Positions 25,603-33,975 of a DNA stretch of 64,000 nucleotides are shown piece after piece. The translations under genes and the position numbers were made by a program. The stretch's first letter is position 1; each line of letters begins with the position of its first letter. This stretch comes from Parahoeflea alexandrii. Lineage in GTDB: Bacteria; Pseudomonadota; Alphaproteobacteria; Rhizobiales; Rhizobiaceae. The stretch lies in the NCBI RefSeq assembly GCF_027214025.1, contig NZ_JAPWHB010000003.1:584678-648677 (forward strand), given 5' to 3'. The notes beneath the pieces are model-generated. The model did no database searches and was not told the origin of the DNA. It saw nothing but the letters and a program-made list of their open reading frames with translations.

Positions 25603-26352
25603 TTACAGCACGCCTGCTTCGTTCTTGAGCTTGTCGACGAGTTCGGCAACAGAGCCGACCTTGACGCCGGCCTTGCGGCCGCCCGGTTCCTCGGTCTTGA
25701 TCACCTCGAGGCGCGGGGCGATGTCGACGCCGTAATCAGCGGCGGTCTTCTTGTCGAGCGGCTTCTTCTTGGCCTTCATGATGTTGGGCAGAGAAGCATA
25801 GCGCGGCTCGTTGAGGCGCAAATCGGTGGTGACGATCGCCGGCAGCTTGACCGAAATGGTCTGCAGGCCGCCATCGACCTCGCGGGTGACGTTGGCCGAG
25901 CCATCGCCGATTTCGACCTTGGAGGCGAACGTGGCCTGGCTCCAGCCGAGCAGGGCCGAGAGCATCTGGCCGGTCTGGTTGGCGTCGTCGTCGATGGCCT
26001 GCTTGCCGAGGATCACCAGGTCCGGGCTTTCCTCGCCGACAACACCCTTGAGGATCTTGGCGACGGCAAGCGGCTCGACCAGCGTGTCGGCCTCAACCAG
26101 GATTGCCCGGTCGGCGCCCATGGCCAGCGCGGTGCGCAAGGTTTCCTCGGCCTTGGCCGGTCCGATGGAGACGGCAATCACTTCGGTGGCCTTGCCGGCT
26201 TCCTTGAGCCGCAGGGCTTCTTCGATGGCGATTTCGTCAAACGGATTCATCGACATCTTCACATTGGCGAGATCGACGCCGCTGCCATCTGGCTTGACCC
26301 GGATCTTGACGTTGTAGTCAACAACCCGCTTGACCGGCACGAGAATTTTCAT
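25603..26352 (-). CDS. etfB: Electron transfer flavoprotein subunit beta
   Basis: A 249-residue AMP-binding subunit of ETF. It begins [20 protein letters not shown] and contains [37 protein letters not shown] and [20 protein letters not shown], the signature region of EtfB. The C-terminal [15 protein letters not shown] matches the canonical end. First gene of etfBA; its likely promoter lies 190-220 bases upstream and includes a LiuR-like element. Confidence 0.97.
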   Translation of the reverse strand: MKILVPVKRVVDYNVKIRVKPDGSGVDLANVKMSMNPFDEIAIEEALRLKEAGKATEVIAVSIGPAKAEETLRTALAMGADRAILVEADTLVEPLAVAKILKGVVGEESPDLVILGKQAIDDDANQTGQMLSALLGWSQATFASKVEIGDGSANVTREVDGGLQTISVKLPAIVTTDLRLNEPRYASLPNIMKAKKKPLDKKTAADYGVDIAPRLEVIKTEEPGGRKAGVKVGSVAELVDKLKNEAGVL

Positions 26353-26540
26353 CGGTTTGCCTTCCTCACTTTGCTAGGCCTCACTTTTCGGCCGCGTCCT
26401 GACCTTGCCGGAGAGTCCCGGTATCAGGTCATTTATCCCGATTTTGCCTGTGTGGCCGCCACCCGGATAGCCGATTGGCGACATGGATACGCGATTTTTC
26501 TCCAAATTCAATCGCAACCGCACAGGAGATTTTGCAACGC

Positions 26541-26569
26541 GAAATAAATGACGTTTACGTCCGCGTCAA
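26541..26569 (-). promoter_or_regulatory. Probable etfBA promoter with LiuR-like inverted repeat
   Basis: On the minus strand TTGACG, 17 bases, TATTTC form a plausible sigma-70 promoter pointing at etfB. Inside the spacer lies GACGTTTACGTC (26550-26561), an inverted repeat GACGT-N2-ACGTC resembling the sites of LiuR, the MerR-family regulator of branched-chain amino-acid catabolism, which is known to control etf genes in some proteobacteria. The link to LiuR is an inference. Confidence 0.4.
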
Positions 26570-26586
26570 TTCCGGTACCCCTGCAG

Positions 26587-27366
26587 CTACCTTCCCCACT
26601 TCGGCGGCGGTGTCTGCGACGCGGTTTTCTCGGGAATGATTTGCGGGTTTTTGTGCACAACCGCCCGCGGACTGTCGATGGTGCGATCGAACAACGGCAC
26701 GCCGGACCGCCTGAAGAACAGTACCAGCACGGCGCCGCAGAGGATGCCGCCGACATGGGCGGCCCACGATACCTCGCCGCCCAGATCGGTCACGACCATG
26801 ACGAACTGGAAAACCACCCAGAACAGCAGGGGTATGAAAGCGGGCAGTGGCAGCGGAATCCGGCCGAGCACCAGCACCCAGACCCTGACCTTCGGATGCA
26901 GCATGAGATAGGCGGCGACGATGCCGGCCACGGCGCCGGACGCGCCAATGAGCGGGCTTTCGGAATCAGGCAGCAGCAGCCCATGGGCGAAGGCGCCGGC
27001 GGCGGCGCAGGCGAAATAGAAGATCAGGAACTTGATATGCCCCATGGCGTCTTCGACATTGTCGCCGAAAACCCAGAGGAAGATCATGTTGGAGCCCAGG
27101 TGAAGCAGGTTTCCGTGCAGGAAGCTGTAGGTCACATAGGTCGCGTCTTCCGGCACCAGCACCAGTGAAGGCTGCAATTCGGCGATGTCATTGACCACGG
27201 AGGGAATGAAGCCCAGGCCGAGAACGGCGGCCGTGGTGAAGTCGCTGTCCGCGCCTGCGAGTTCGGTGATAACCCAGACCAGTGCATTTATGATGATCAG
27301 TGACCATGTCACCCATTGCAGCTTGATGTGTTTGAGGTCGTTGGAATCATGCAGGGGTATGAACAT
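26587..27366 (-). CDS. Rhomboid-family intramembrane serine protease
   Basis: A 259-residue protein with about six membrane segments. The catalytic serine is S143 in LIGASGAVAGIV and the catalytic histidine H204 in SWAAHVGG; HGNLLHLGSNMIFLWVFG supplies the conserved HxxxHxxxN region. It cleaves membrane-embedded substrates, unknown here. The C-terminal 40 residues are polar and proline-rich. It follows the adenosyltransferase gene by 50 bases on the minus strand. Confidence 0.93.
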   Translation of the reverse strand: MFIPLHDSNDLKHIKLQWVTWSLIIINALVWVITELAGADSDFTTAAVLGLGFIPSVVNDIAELQPSLVLVPEDATYVTYSFLHGNLLHLGSNMIFLWVFGDNVEDAMGHIKFLIFYFACAAAGAFAHGLLLPDSESPLIGASGAVAGIVAAYLMLHPKVRVWVLVLGRIPLPLPAFIPLLFWVVFQFVMVVTDLGGEVSWAAHVGGILCGAVLVLFFRRSGVPLFDRTIDSPRAVVHKNPQIIPEKTASQTPPPKWGR

Positions 27367-27416
27367 CGCGGGGTTCCCGTTTGGCCGGTCCGGCTCTCAG
27401 GCCATGATGGCGGAGA

Positions 27417-27995
27417 CTATCGGTTTTTGCCGGGAACCCAAAGCACATCCGTCCGCCCGTGATCGTTGACCCAGCGCGCGGCGACGAAAAAGAAATCCGA
27501 CAACCGGTTGGCAAAGCGGATGGCGGCGGGGTTTACAGTTTCATTCTCCCGGGTGGCAAGCTCCACGATCAGCCGTTCGGCGCGGCGCGACACGGTGCGG
27601 GCAAGGTGCAGATGCGCCGAAGCCGGAGTTCCGCCCGGCAGGACAAAGGAGCGCAGCGGCTCGAGATCGGCGTTGAGGCGATCGATATCGGCCTCGATGC
27701 GTTCCACCTGCGCATCGACGATCCGCAAGGGTTCGTAGTCGAGCTTCTCGCCGGTGTCGGGCGTGGCCAGATCGGCGCCGAGATCGAAACAGTCGTTCTG
27801 GATCCGCATCAGCATGGCGTCGAGGTCGGGATGGTCGCTGGTGTGAAGCCGCGCCATTCCGATGACGGCGTTGGTTTCATCAACCGTTCCGTAAGCTTCG
27901 ATCCGCAGATCGTATTTCGGCCGCCGCTCTCCCGCCACCAGGCCCGTGGTGCCGTCATCGCCGGTTCTGGTGTAGATCTTGTTGAGTTTGACCAT
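27417..27995 (-). CDS. cobO: Cob(I)yrinic acid a,c-diamide adenosyltransferase, PduO type
   Basis: A 192-residue helical-bundle enzyme that adds the adenosyl group to reduced corrinoids. It starts MVKLNKIYTRTGDDGTTGL, the ATP-binding motif of the PduO-type family, and includes EAYGTVDETNAVIG and NRLSDFFFVAARWVND, with the conserved R-x-SDxxF region. By fold it is PduO-type, not CobA/BtuR; the symbol follows rhizobial usage. No cobalamin riboswitch is visible in the 54-base gap upstream. Confidence 0.9.
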   Translation of the reverse strand: MVKLNKIYTRTGDDGTTGLVAGERRPKYDLRIEAYGTVDETNAVIGMARLHTSDHPDLDAMLMRIQNDCFDLGADLATPDTGEKLDYEPLRIVDAQVERIEADIDRLNADLEPLRSFVLPGGTPASAHLHLARTVSRRAERLIVELATRENETVNPAAIRFANRLSDFFFVAARWVNDHGRTDVLWVPGKNR

Positions 27996-28049
27996 TGCGC
28001 AAGCCTTCCGGGTTGAAGTGCGGGTGGACCGATGCGGAAGCCGGCGGTA

Positions 28050-28247
28050 TCAGCGGCCGCCGCCGGTGAGCCACAGCGTGGCGACGATCAGCACCACAGC
28101 GACAAATTGCAGCAGCACGCGCATCTGCATCAGCTTGTTGGACAGGTTGCCGGAACCGCCGCGCGCCATGTTGACGAGGCCGCGCACCAGAACGGCGGCC
28201 ACGGCCAGCATGACGATGATGGACAGGACATAGGTTACGGACGACAT
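28050..28247 (-). CDS. Twin transmembrane (HIG1-like) small protein
   Basis: A 65-residue protein with two membrane segments (about 5-25 and 42-60) joined by a short basic loop MARGGSGNLSNKLMQMRVLLQ. The QMRVLLQF stretch is the HIG1-type motif seen in small proteins associated with respiratory complexes. It stands directly upstream of cobO on the same strand, an arrangement common in rhizobia. Its function here is unknown. Confidence 0.8.
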   Translation of the reverse strand: MSSVTYVLSIIVMLAVAAVLVRGLVNMARGGSGNLSNKLMQMRVLLQFVAVVLIVATLWLTGGGR

Positions 28248-28321
28248 CGGGTGACTTCCTTGTGATGAGTTCGGGGTGGAACATAGGGTTTTCTGCTGGC
28301 AAGTCCATCGGAGCGGGATGT

Positions 28322-29164
28322 TCAGTCCTTTGTGGCGAGCCAGGGGTAGAACAGTCTTGCCGGCAGCAGCCTGCGTGCAATGACGCCCAGTCTTGCCTCG
28401 CGCGTCACGGCGTAATGATAGCGCGGGCGCGGCGATGTGAGAGCGTGGCGCAGCACCTCGTGGACGGCGTCAGGCCCGAGTTTGCCGCTGTTTGACAGTT
28501 CCTGTTTTTCGAGACGGTGCAATTGTGCCTGGTAATCCTGCCGGTGCAGGGAGTTTTCAATGTCTATGTTGCTGTAGAAATGTGTCAGCGCATTGGCCCT
28601 GAACCTGCTCTTGATCGCGCCGGGCTCGATCAGGCTTATGTGAATGTCGGTGCCTTCAAGCTCCATGGCCAGCGTCACGGACAGGCCTTCAAGCGCATGC
28701 TTGGAGGCGTTGTAGGCGCCGCGGAAGCGCATCGGAACGAGGCCCAGGATCGAGGAGCACTGGACGATGCGGCCATGGCCCTGCGCCCGCATCACCGGGA
28801 TCACCCGCCGTGTCAGATCATGCCAGCCGAAGAAGTTGGCTTCGAACTGGGCCCTGAGCGCATCGACCGGGAGATCCTCGACCGCACCGACCTGGCCGTA
28901 GCCGCCATTGTTGAACAGCGCGTCGCAGCGTCCGCCGGTGGCCGTCATAGCCGCGTCGAAGAATGCGGCGATGCTGCCGGGGTCGGCGTAGTCGAGCCGA
29001 AAGGCTTCGATGCCGTCGTTGCGGAGCGCTGCAATGCCTTCTTCGGTGCGGGCGGAGGCTATGACATGCCAGCCCTCGGCCTTGAGCGCGCGGGCACAGT
29101 AAGCACCAATCCCGCTTGAGCAGCCCGTCACCAGAATGCTCTTTTGTTGGTTATTGCCGCTCAT
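28322..29164 (-). CDS. SDR-family oxidoreductase
   Basis: A 280-residue classical short-chain dehydrogenase. The cofactor motif TGCSSGIGAYCA begins at residue 13, NNGG follows the second helix region, and the catalytic YNASKHALEG is intact, preceded by the active-site serine in CSSILG. The C-terminal third is longer than the minimal fold and basic. Substrate unknown. The start at 29164 gives the family-like N terminus; an upstream in-frame ATG at 29197 is possible. Divergent from the BrkB-type gene by 58 bases. Confidence 0.88.
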   Translation of the reverse strand: MSGNNQQKSILVTGCSSGIGAYCARALKAEGWHVIASARTEEGIAALRNDGIEAFRLDYADPGSIAAFFDAAMTATGGRCDALFNNGGYGQVGAVEDLPVDALRAQFEANFFGWHDLTRRVIPVMRAQGHGRIVQCSSILGLVPMRFRGAYNASKHALEGLSVTLAMELEGTDIHISLIEPGAIKSRFRANALTHFYSNIDIENSLHRQDYQAQLHRLEKQELSNSGKLGPDAVHEVLRHALTSPRPRYHYAVTREARLGVIARRLLPARLFYPWLATKD

Positions 29165-29222
29165 TGCGTTATCTGCCCTGTTCCGGAAGCGTTTCAAATC
29201 CCATAATCATTGAACGCTGACA

Positions 29223-30122
29223 ATGCCGGTTTGGTTTGAACATCGGTCAGGCAAGGAGCAAACATTGCGACGCATCCGCGCAGTCATCCTCGATGCGGTC
29301 ACCCACTTCAACAATGATGACGGCTGGGCAATGGCCAGCCATGTTGCCTTGTCGATCCTGATGGCGCTGTTTCCGTTCATGATCTTCGGAACGGCGCTGG
29401 CCAGTTTTCTGGGCGCCCACGCCTATGCGGAAACGGCTTCTCACCTGATCTTCGACACCTGGCCCGAATCGATCGCGGCACCGATCTCGCGCGAGGTCAT
29501 CAACGTGCTTACGATCGAACGCGGCGGGTTGCTGACCCTGTCGGTGCTGGCGGCGGCCTTCTTTTCGGCCAACGGCGTGGAGGCGCTCAGGGTCTCGCTC
29601 AATCGGGCCTACCGGATGACGGAGACCCGGGCCTGGTACGTGACCCGTGCGCAGAGCCTCGGCTTCGTGGTAATCGCGGTGATGGTGATCATGGCGATCA
29701 GCTTCCTGCTGGTGCTGGCGCCGCTGGCGCTGAAACTGGCGCGGCAGTTCGCGCCATGGATGGAGACGCTTATCTCGGCGGTCGATAACTGGCGCATTCT
29801 CATTGCCGTGTCGGTGCTGGTCTTCGGGCTGGTGATGTCCCACATGTGGCTGCCGGCGGGCAAACGCAGGCTCATCGACGTGATGCCGGGTATCGGGGTG
29901 ACGCTTGTGGCCTGGGTGGCCGGCGCGCTGGCGTTCGCCAGCTACCTCCAGGAATTCGCCACCTATGTGTCGACCTATGCCGGGCTTGCATCGATCATGG
30001 TGGCGCTGGTGTTTCTCTACATCATCGCCGCGATCTTCATTCTCGGCGCGGAGATCAACGCCGCCATCCTCAAGGCGCGCGCCGCCGTTGAGATGAGGAA
30101 AGAGAAGCCGACAGAGGCCTGA
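29223..30122 (+). CDS. YihY/BrkB-family inner-membrane protein
   Basis: A 299-residue protein with about six membrane segments, the pattern of the YihY/BrkB family (often misnamed ribonuclease BN). FNNDDGWAMASHVALSILMALFP-type text at the first segment, SANGVEALRVSLNRAYR, and WVAGALAFASYLQEFATYVSTYAGLASIMVALVFLYI-type end are conserved; the last holds the small-residue helix packing. Function unresolved; the family is linked to envelope homeostasis. Ends ten bases from the convergent gluQ gene. Confidence 0.88.
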   Translation: MPVWFEHRSGKEQTLRRIRAVILDAVTHFNNDDGWAMASHVALSILMALFPFMIFGTALASFLGAHAYAETASHLIFDTWPESIAAPISREVINVLTIERGGLLTLSVLAAAFFSANGVEALRVSLNRAYRMTETRAWYVTRAQSLGFVVIAVMVIMAISFLLVLAPLALKLARQFAPWMETLISAVDNWRILIAVSVLVFGLVMSHMWLPAGKRRLIDVMPGIGVTLVAWVAGALAFASYLQEFATYVSTYAGLASIMVALVFLYIIAAIFILGAEINAAILKARAAVEMRKEKPTEA

Positions 30123-30132
30123 GCGGATCTGG

Positions 30133-31053
30133 CTAGCCGGACGGAGGCAGTCCCGCGAGCGTCAGGATTTCGCCCTGCGTGGCGCCCTGCTGCCGCAGGG
30201 ACGCGATGGACGTCGCTCCGTCGCTCTTGGACAGCTTGCGGCCCCGGGAATCGCGCACCAGCCCGTGATGATGATAGAGCGGCGCGGGCAAACCGAGCAA
30301 TTGCTGCAGCAGGCGATGAACCGAGGTGGCCGCGAACAGATCCTCGCCGCGAATCACGTCGGTGACGGTCTGGAGTGCGTCATCGACAGTCACCGAGAGG
30401 TGATAGCTTGCCGGGACATCGCGGCGTGCGAGGATGACATCGCCCCATGCGCCGGGATCGGCCTTGATTTGACCGGTTTCGCCAGCCGGGCCGGACCCGA
30501 GCTCACTCCAAGTGAGTTCTGCGCCGAGACCTTCGAGTGCCGCCTGCATGTCGAGCCGCCAGGCGTGGGGGGCGCCGCTCGCGATCTTCCGGTCGCGCTC
30601 GGACGAGGAGAGCAAGCGGTCATTGCCGGGATAGTGCGGCGCGCCGTCGGGATCGCGCGGCCAGGCCTTTCCGGATTTCTCGATGTCCGCCATCCGTGCT
30701 GCGATTTCCGCGCGGCTGAGGAAGGCGGGATAGAGCAGGCCGAGCTTGCGCAGTTCGGACAGGGCTGCCTCATAGTCGGCAAAGTGCTCCGACTGCCGGC
30801 GGACCGGCTTCGGCCAACTGATCCCAAGCCATTCCAGATCCCCCATGATGGCAGCTTCGAACTCGGGTCGGGCGCGGGTCGTGTCGATATCCTCGATCCG
30901 CAGCAGAAACGTGCCGCCATGGGCTTTCGCGAAGCGCCAGTTGAGCATGGCCGACTTCGCATGCCCGATGTGAAGCAGGCCGTTCGGGCTGGGGGCGAAG
31001 CGGACGATCGGGGCGCTGAAATGCGGTTCGGCGGTGGCGTTGTCGTTTGGCAT
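30133..31053 (-). CDS. gluQ: Glutamyl-Q tRNA(Asp) synthetase
   Basis: A 306-residue truncated relative of glutamyl-tRNA synthetase that attaches glutamate to queuosine in tRNA-Asp. Signature motifs are FAPSPNGLLHIGHAKSAM (HIGH-type) and RGRKLSKSDGATS (KMSKS-type); the anticodon-binding domain of true GluRS is absent, which identifies the GluQRS form. The zinc-binding cysteines found in the E. coli enzyme are missing: the equivalent region reads LLYPAFLSRAEIAARM. With yhhQ at the left end, the window holds two queuosine-related genes. Confidence 0.92.
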   Translation of the reverse strand: MPNDNATAEPHFSAPIVRFAPSPNGLLHIGHAKSAMLNWRFAKAHGGTFLLRIEDIDTTRARPEFEAAIMGDLEWLGISWPKPVRRQSEHFADYEAALSELRKLGLLYPAFLSRAEIAARMADIEKSGKAWPRDPDGAPHYPGNDRLLSSSERDRKIASGAPHAWRLDMQAALEGLGAELTWSELGSGPAGETGQIKADPGAWGDVILARRDVPASYHLSVTVDDALQTVTDVIRGEDLFAATSVHRLLQQLLGLPAPLYHHHGLVRDSRGRKLSKSDGATSIASLRQQGATQGEILTLAGLPPSG

Positions 31054-31142
31054 GGTGTTTCATGTCATTTTTCGCGGGCGCCGTCATCGGCTTCATGGCC
31101 GGGGCTGATCCCCGGTTTTACACCAAGCGCAGGAAATCCGGC

Positions 31143-31790
31143 ATGCGCCGTATCGACAGCACCGACGATATCGCCGAGGGCCTGCTGGCGCTGGGGCAAA
31201 TCGACGGCCGGCTAACCCGGGTGATCGAACTGGCCGGGCCGGTGCCGCTCAGGCGAAAGCCGCCCGGCTATGCGGCATTGGCCGAGATCATCCTGTCGCA
31301 GATGGTCTCGAAGGCGAGCGCCAGCGCACTGTGGCGCAAGCTGGAGCAAGCAACAGGCGGGATCAGCCCGGAGACGATCCTCGGGCTCAGCCCGGAGGCG
31401 CTGCGAGAGGCAGGATTGTCGCGGACCAAGGCGGAAACCCTGTGCCGGGTCGGGGAAGCCGTGCTTGCCGGCGATCTCGATCTCGAACATCTGTGCAATC
31501 TCGAAGCACGCGCCGCGGTGCGGTCGATGACGGCGATCAAGGGCGTCGGGCCATGGACCGCGGAGGTTTATCTCTTGTTCTGCGCCGGGCATCCGGATGT
31601 GTTTCCCGCCGGCGACGTGGCATTGCAGAGCGCCACCGGCCATGCCCTGAGTATGGAGACGCGGCCCAGTCAGCGAGATCTGGCAATCCTGTCAGAGGGT
31701 TGGAGCCCGTGGCGCGGTGTGGCCGCAAGGCTGTTCTGGGCCTATTATGCCACGGTGATGCGCCGGGACGCGACCCCCGTCGACGCTTGA
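31143..31790 (+). CDS. alkA: DNA-3-methyladenine glycosylase II (AlkA-like)
   Basis: A 215-residue HhH-GPD base-excision enzyme that removes alkylated bases. The helix-hairpin-helix is MTAIKGVGPWTAEVYLLF and the catalytic aspartate follows in FPAGDVALQ. It is the short form without the N-terminal AlkA domain, as in the AlkA-type proteins of many alphaproteobacteria. ATG 31143 has AGGAAA upstream; starts further upstream at 31047 would overlap the divergent gluQ gene and add a hydrophobic stretch unlike the family. Confidence 0.9.
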   Translation: MRRIDSTDDIAEGLLALGQIDGRLTRVIELAGPVPLRRKPPGYAALAEIILSQMVSKASASALWRKLEQATGGISPETILGLSPEALREAGLSRTKAETLCRVGEAVLAGDLDLEHLCNLEARAAVRSMTAIKGVGPWTAEVYLLFCAGHPDVFPAGDVALQSATGHALSMETRPSQRDLAILSEGWSPWRGVAARLFWAYYATVMRRDATPVDA

Positions 31791-31900
31791 AACCGGCCGC
31801 CCGGAGGGAGAAAAAGGTTTCGAGAATCTGGAGCTTCACAATCCTGACATGTCCGGCCTAATATGGTCCTTGCAGATGGAGAATCGCTCGGGAGAGTCGC

Positions 31901-32458
31901 TTGACGATTTTTGTATCCCCGCAGTCCTTACCGGCGCTCGTACTGAACGCTGATTACAGGCCGCTGAGTTATTACCCGTTGTCGCTGTGGTCCTGGCAGG
32001 ATGCTGTCAAGGCGGTGTTTCTCGACCGCGTCCAGATCGTTGCCGAATATGATCACGCGGTGTCGTCGCCGACATTCTCGATGCGGCTGCCCAGCGTCGT
32101 CTGCCTCAAGACCTACATCAAGCCATCCAGGTCCCCGGCGTTCACGCGGTTCAACGTTTTCTTGCGCGACCGTTTCGAATGCCAGTATTGCGGATCCCCC
32201 CACGAGCTGACCTTCGACCACGTCATTCCACGCCGCTGCGGCGGCCAGACCACGTGGGAAAACGTGGTGGCGGCCTGTTCGCCCTGCAACCTGAAGAAGG
32301 GCGGGCTGATGCCCAGGCAGGCGGGGATGATCCCGCAGCAGAAACCCTATCGTCCGAGCGTGCAGGATCTGCACAACAATGGCCGGATGTTCCCGCCGAA
32401 CTTCCTGCATGAAAGCTGGATGGACTATCTCTACTGGGATGTCGAGTTGCAGCCGTAA
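31901..32458 (+). CDS. HNH endonuclease family protein
   Basis: A 185-residue protein. The zinc-braced HNH motif starts FECQYCGSPHELTFDHVIPR and continues TTWENVVAACSPCNLKKG: two CxxC pairs, catalytic DH and Asn. The first 60 residues (LNADYRPLSYYPLSLWSWQDA) form a domain common to this group of rhizobial and cyanobacterial HNH proteins. The start is TTG with GGGAG just upstream; no ATG fits. It does not neighbour a restriction methylase or phage gene. Biological role unknown. Confidence 0.9.
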   Translation: MTIFVSPQSLPALVLNADYRPLSYYPLSLWSWQDAVKAVFLDRVQIVAEYDHAVSSPTFSMRLPSVVCLKTYIKPSRSPAFTRFNVFLRDRFECQYCGSPHELTFDHVIPRRCGGQTTWENVVAACSPCNLKKGGLMPRQAGMIPQQKPYRPSVQDLHNNGRMFPPNFLHESWMDYLYWDVELQP

Positions 32459-32465
32459 GCTGAAT

Positions 32466-32987
32466 TCAGCCCTTCGCGGCGCCGCGGAAAGCGATGGCCG
32501 CAAGTGCGGCGCTGGCGAGCACGTTCCAGCCGGCGAAGGAAAGACCCAGCACGCGCAGGGCGGCCGCATCGCAGGATGGTGGCTTCTTCGAGCTGAGATC
32601 CCCGAGCAATGACCCGGCATCCTTGGTCACGGCATCGGCGGATGTCGCGCAGGAGGCGGGGCCTTCCCACCAGTGCCATTCGACGCCGGAATGATAGACG
32701 CCGAGCACGAGGCCATAGAGCATCAGCAATCCGCCGACGGCCAGAAGACCGCGGACGGCCCAGGCGGGGCCGCCGGCGCGCGAAACGATGGCCGCGACCA
32801 GCATCAAGGGAGCGCCGATGTAATAGGGAATCCGCTGTTCAAGGCACAACGCGCAGGGGATATAGCCGCCGATATGCTCGAAGCCGAGTGCCGAGCCTAC
32901 GACCGCTGCCATCGCGACCGCCAGGAATAGCGCGGTCATGGTCCGGGTGCGGTTGGCGGAAGGCGCGGTCAGGTCAGAAGCGGTCAT
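32466..32987 (-). CDS. dsbB: Disulfide bond formation protein B family
   Basis: A 173-residue inner-membrane protein with four hydrophobic segments. The first cysteine pair is in IPCALCLEQRIPYY and the second in GPASCATS and KPPSCDAA, the arrangement of DsbB, which reoxidises DsbA and passes electrons to quinone. Its end lies eight bases from the HNH gene, with the two converging. It starts three bases after the YqaA gene ends, so the two are probably one transcript. Confidence 0.9.
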   Translation of the reverse strand: MTASDLTAPSANRTRTMTALFLAVAMAAVVGSALGFEHIGGYIPCALCLEQRIPYYIGAPLMLVAAIVSRAGGPAWAVRGLLAVGGLLMLYGLVLGVYHSGVEWHWWEGPASCATSADAVTKDAGSLLGDLSSKKPPSCDAAALRVLGLSFAGWNVLASAALAAIAFRGAAKG

Positions 32988-32989
32988 GG

Positions 32990-33571
32990 TCAGAACACAT
33001 ACTTGATTGCGTAAAATCCACCCAGCAGGAGGACCATAAACAGGGTGAAAAGAAGGCCGAGATACTTTTCGATGAAGAGCCGGATCGGTTCACCGAATTT
33101 CGACAGCAGCCAGGTCACCAGGAAGAACCGGAAGGCGCGGCCGACGACGCTGACGGCGGCAAAGACAACCAGGTTGAGCCCGGTGACGCCGGAAAAGATG
33201 GTCAGCACCTTGTAGGGGAACGGGGTGATTGCGGCGAACAGCACGCCCCAGCCGCCCCAGGTGTTGTACCACTCCGAAATCCTTTCGAACTTGTCCGCCG
33301 CACCGTAGGTCTCGAGAATCCAGACGCCGATGCTCTCGTAGAGAAACATGCCGATCGCGTAGCCGAGGAATGCGCCAATGACCGAGGCAATGGTGCAGAT
33401 CAGCGCAAGCCGGACCCAGCTGCGCGGCTTGGCCAGCGTCATCGGGATCAGCAGCACATCGGGGGGAATGGGAAAGAACGAGCTTTCCGCAAAGGACACG
33501 CCGAAAAGCGCTTTCTCCGCATGACGGGTGGCCGCCAGCGACATGGTCCAGTCATAGAGTCTGCGAAGCAT
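32990..33571 (-). CDS. YqaA family (SNARE-associated/DedA-like) membrane protein
   Basis: A 193-residue protein of the VTT/DedA superfamily. FAESSFFPIPPDVLLIPMTLA at about residues 28-48 carries the conserved acidic-then-FPIPPD motif, and ITPFPYKVLTIFSGVTGLNL in the middle is the second re-entrant motif with proline. DedA proteins are lipid scramblases or transporters in the inner membrane; YqaA itself is uncharacterised. It is the first gene of a pair with dsbB. Confidence 0.9.
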   Translation of the reverse strand: MLRRLYDWTMSLAATRHAEKALFGVSFAESSFFPIPPDVLLIPMTLAKPRSWVRLALICTIASVIGAFLGYAIGMFLYESIGVWILETYGAADKFERISEWYNTWGGWGVLFAAITPFPYKVLTIFSGVTGLNLVVFAAVSVVGRAFRFFLVTWLLSKFGEPIRLFIEKYLGLLFTLFMVLLLGGFYAIKYVF

Positions 33572-33694
33572 GCGATGCCTTCCAATCCAAGCAGCGATGC
33601 CAGCCTTCTAGGGTGAAAGCGGTGCAGCGTAAACCGCACAATGGCGTTACCGCAGCCAATATCCTTGTAACTGGCCCGGATGTTGAAAAAGCGT

Positions 33695-33722
33695 TTGACC
33701 GCAGAAAATCGCCGACTATAGT
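33695..33722 (+). promoter_or_regulatory. Promoter of tRNA-Leu
   Basis: TTGACC, 16 bases, TATAGT, placed about 33 bases before the tRNA 5' end. The spacing and sequence fit a strong sigma-70 promoter with transcription starting near 33729. Confidence 0.65.
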
Positions 33723-33754
33723 CCCGCCGTCCGCACCGGTCCGACCGGCAGGAT

Positions 33755-33839
33755 GCCCCTTTGGCGGAATTGGTAGACGCGCCGCACTCAAAATGCGGTT
33801 CCGAAAGGAGTTCCGGTTCGAGTCCGGAAGGGGGCACCA
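33755..33839 (+). tRNA. tRNA-Leu (anticodon CAA)
   Basis: An 85-base cloverleaf with encoded CCA. The acceptor stem GCCCCTT pairs with AGGGGGC; the D-arm holds TGGCGGAATTGGTAGACGC; the anticodon stem CCGCA/TGCGG encloses loop CTCAAAA, giving anticodon CAA for UUG; a class II variable arm follows, and the T-arm TCCGG-TTCGAGT-CCGGA is perfect. A promoter lies just upstream. No integrase or 3'-end duplication is present nearby. Confidence 0.96.
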
Positions 33840-33975
33840 CCACTCCTTTGACGATCACTTTATTTGATATCAGCCTGTGCCCACGGGTTGCCCTTCAGTG
33901 CGTCCGGCCTTGGGGCGACGGGTTCCACCGGCTGGTCCAGCTTTGGTGCCAGGCATTGGTTGGGGCGGCTGCTTT

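Noticed and set aside
27996..28049. Possible cobalamin riboswitch before cobO
   Set aside because: The gap is only 54 bases, too short, with no B12-box-like sequence.
33840..33975. tRNA-Leu as an integration site for a genomic island
   Set aside because: No integrase, no repeat of the tRNA 3' end and no change to accessory genes downstream. Overlapping short open frames here have no family likeness and no RBS.
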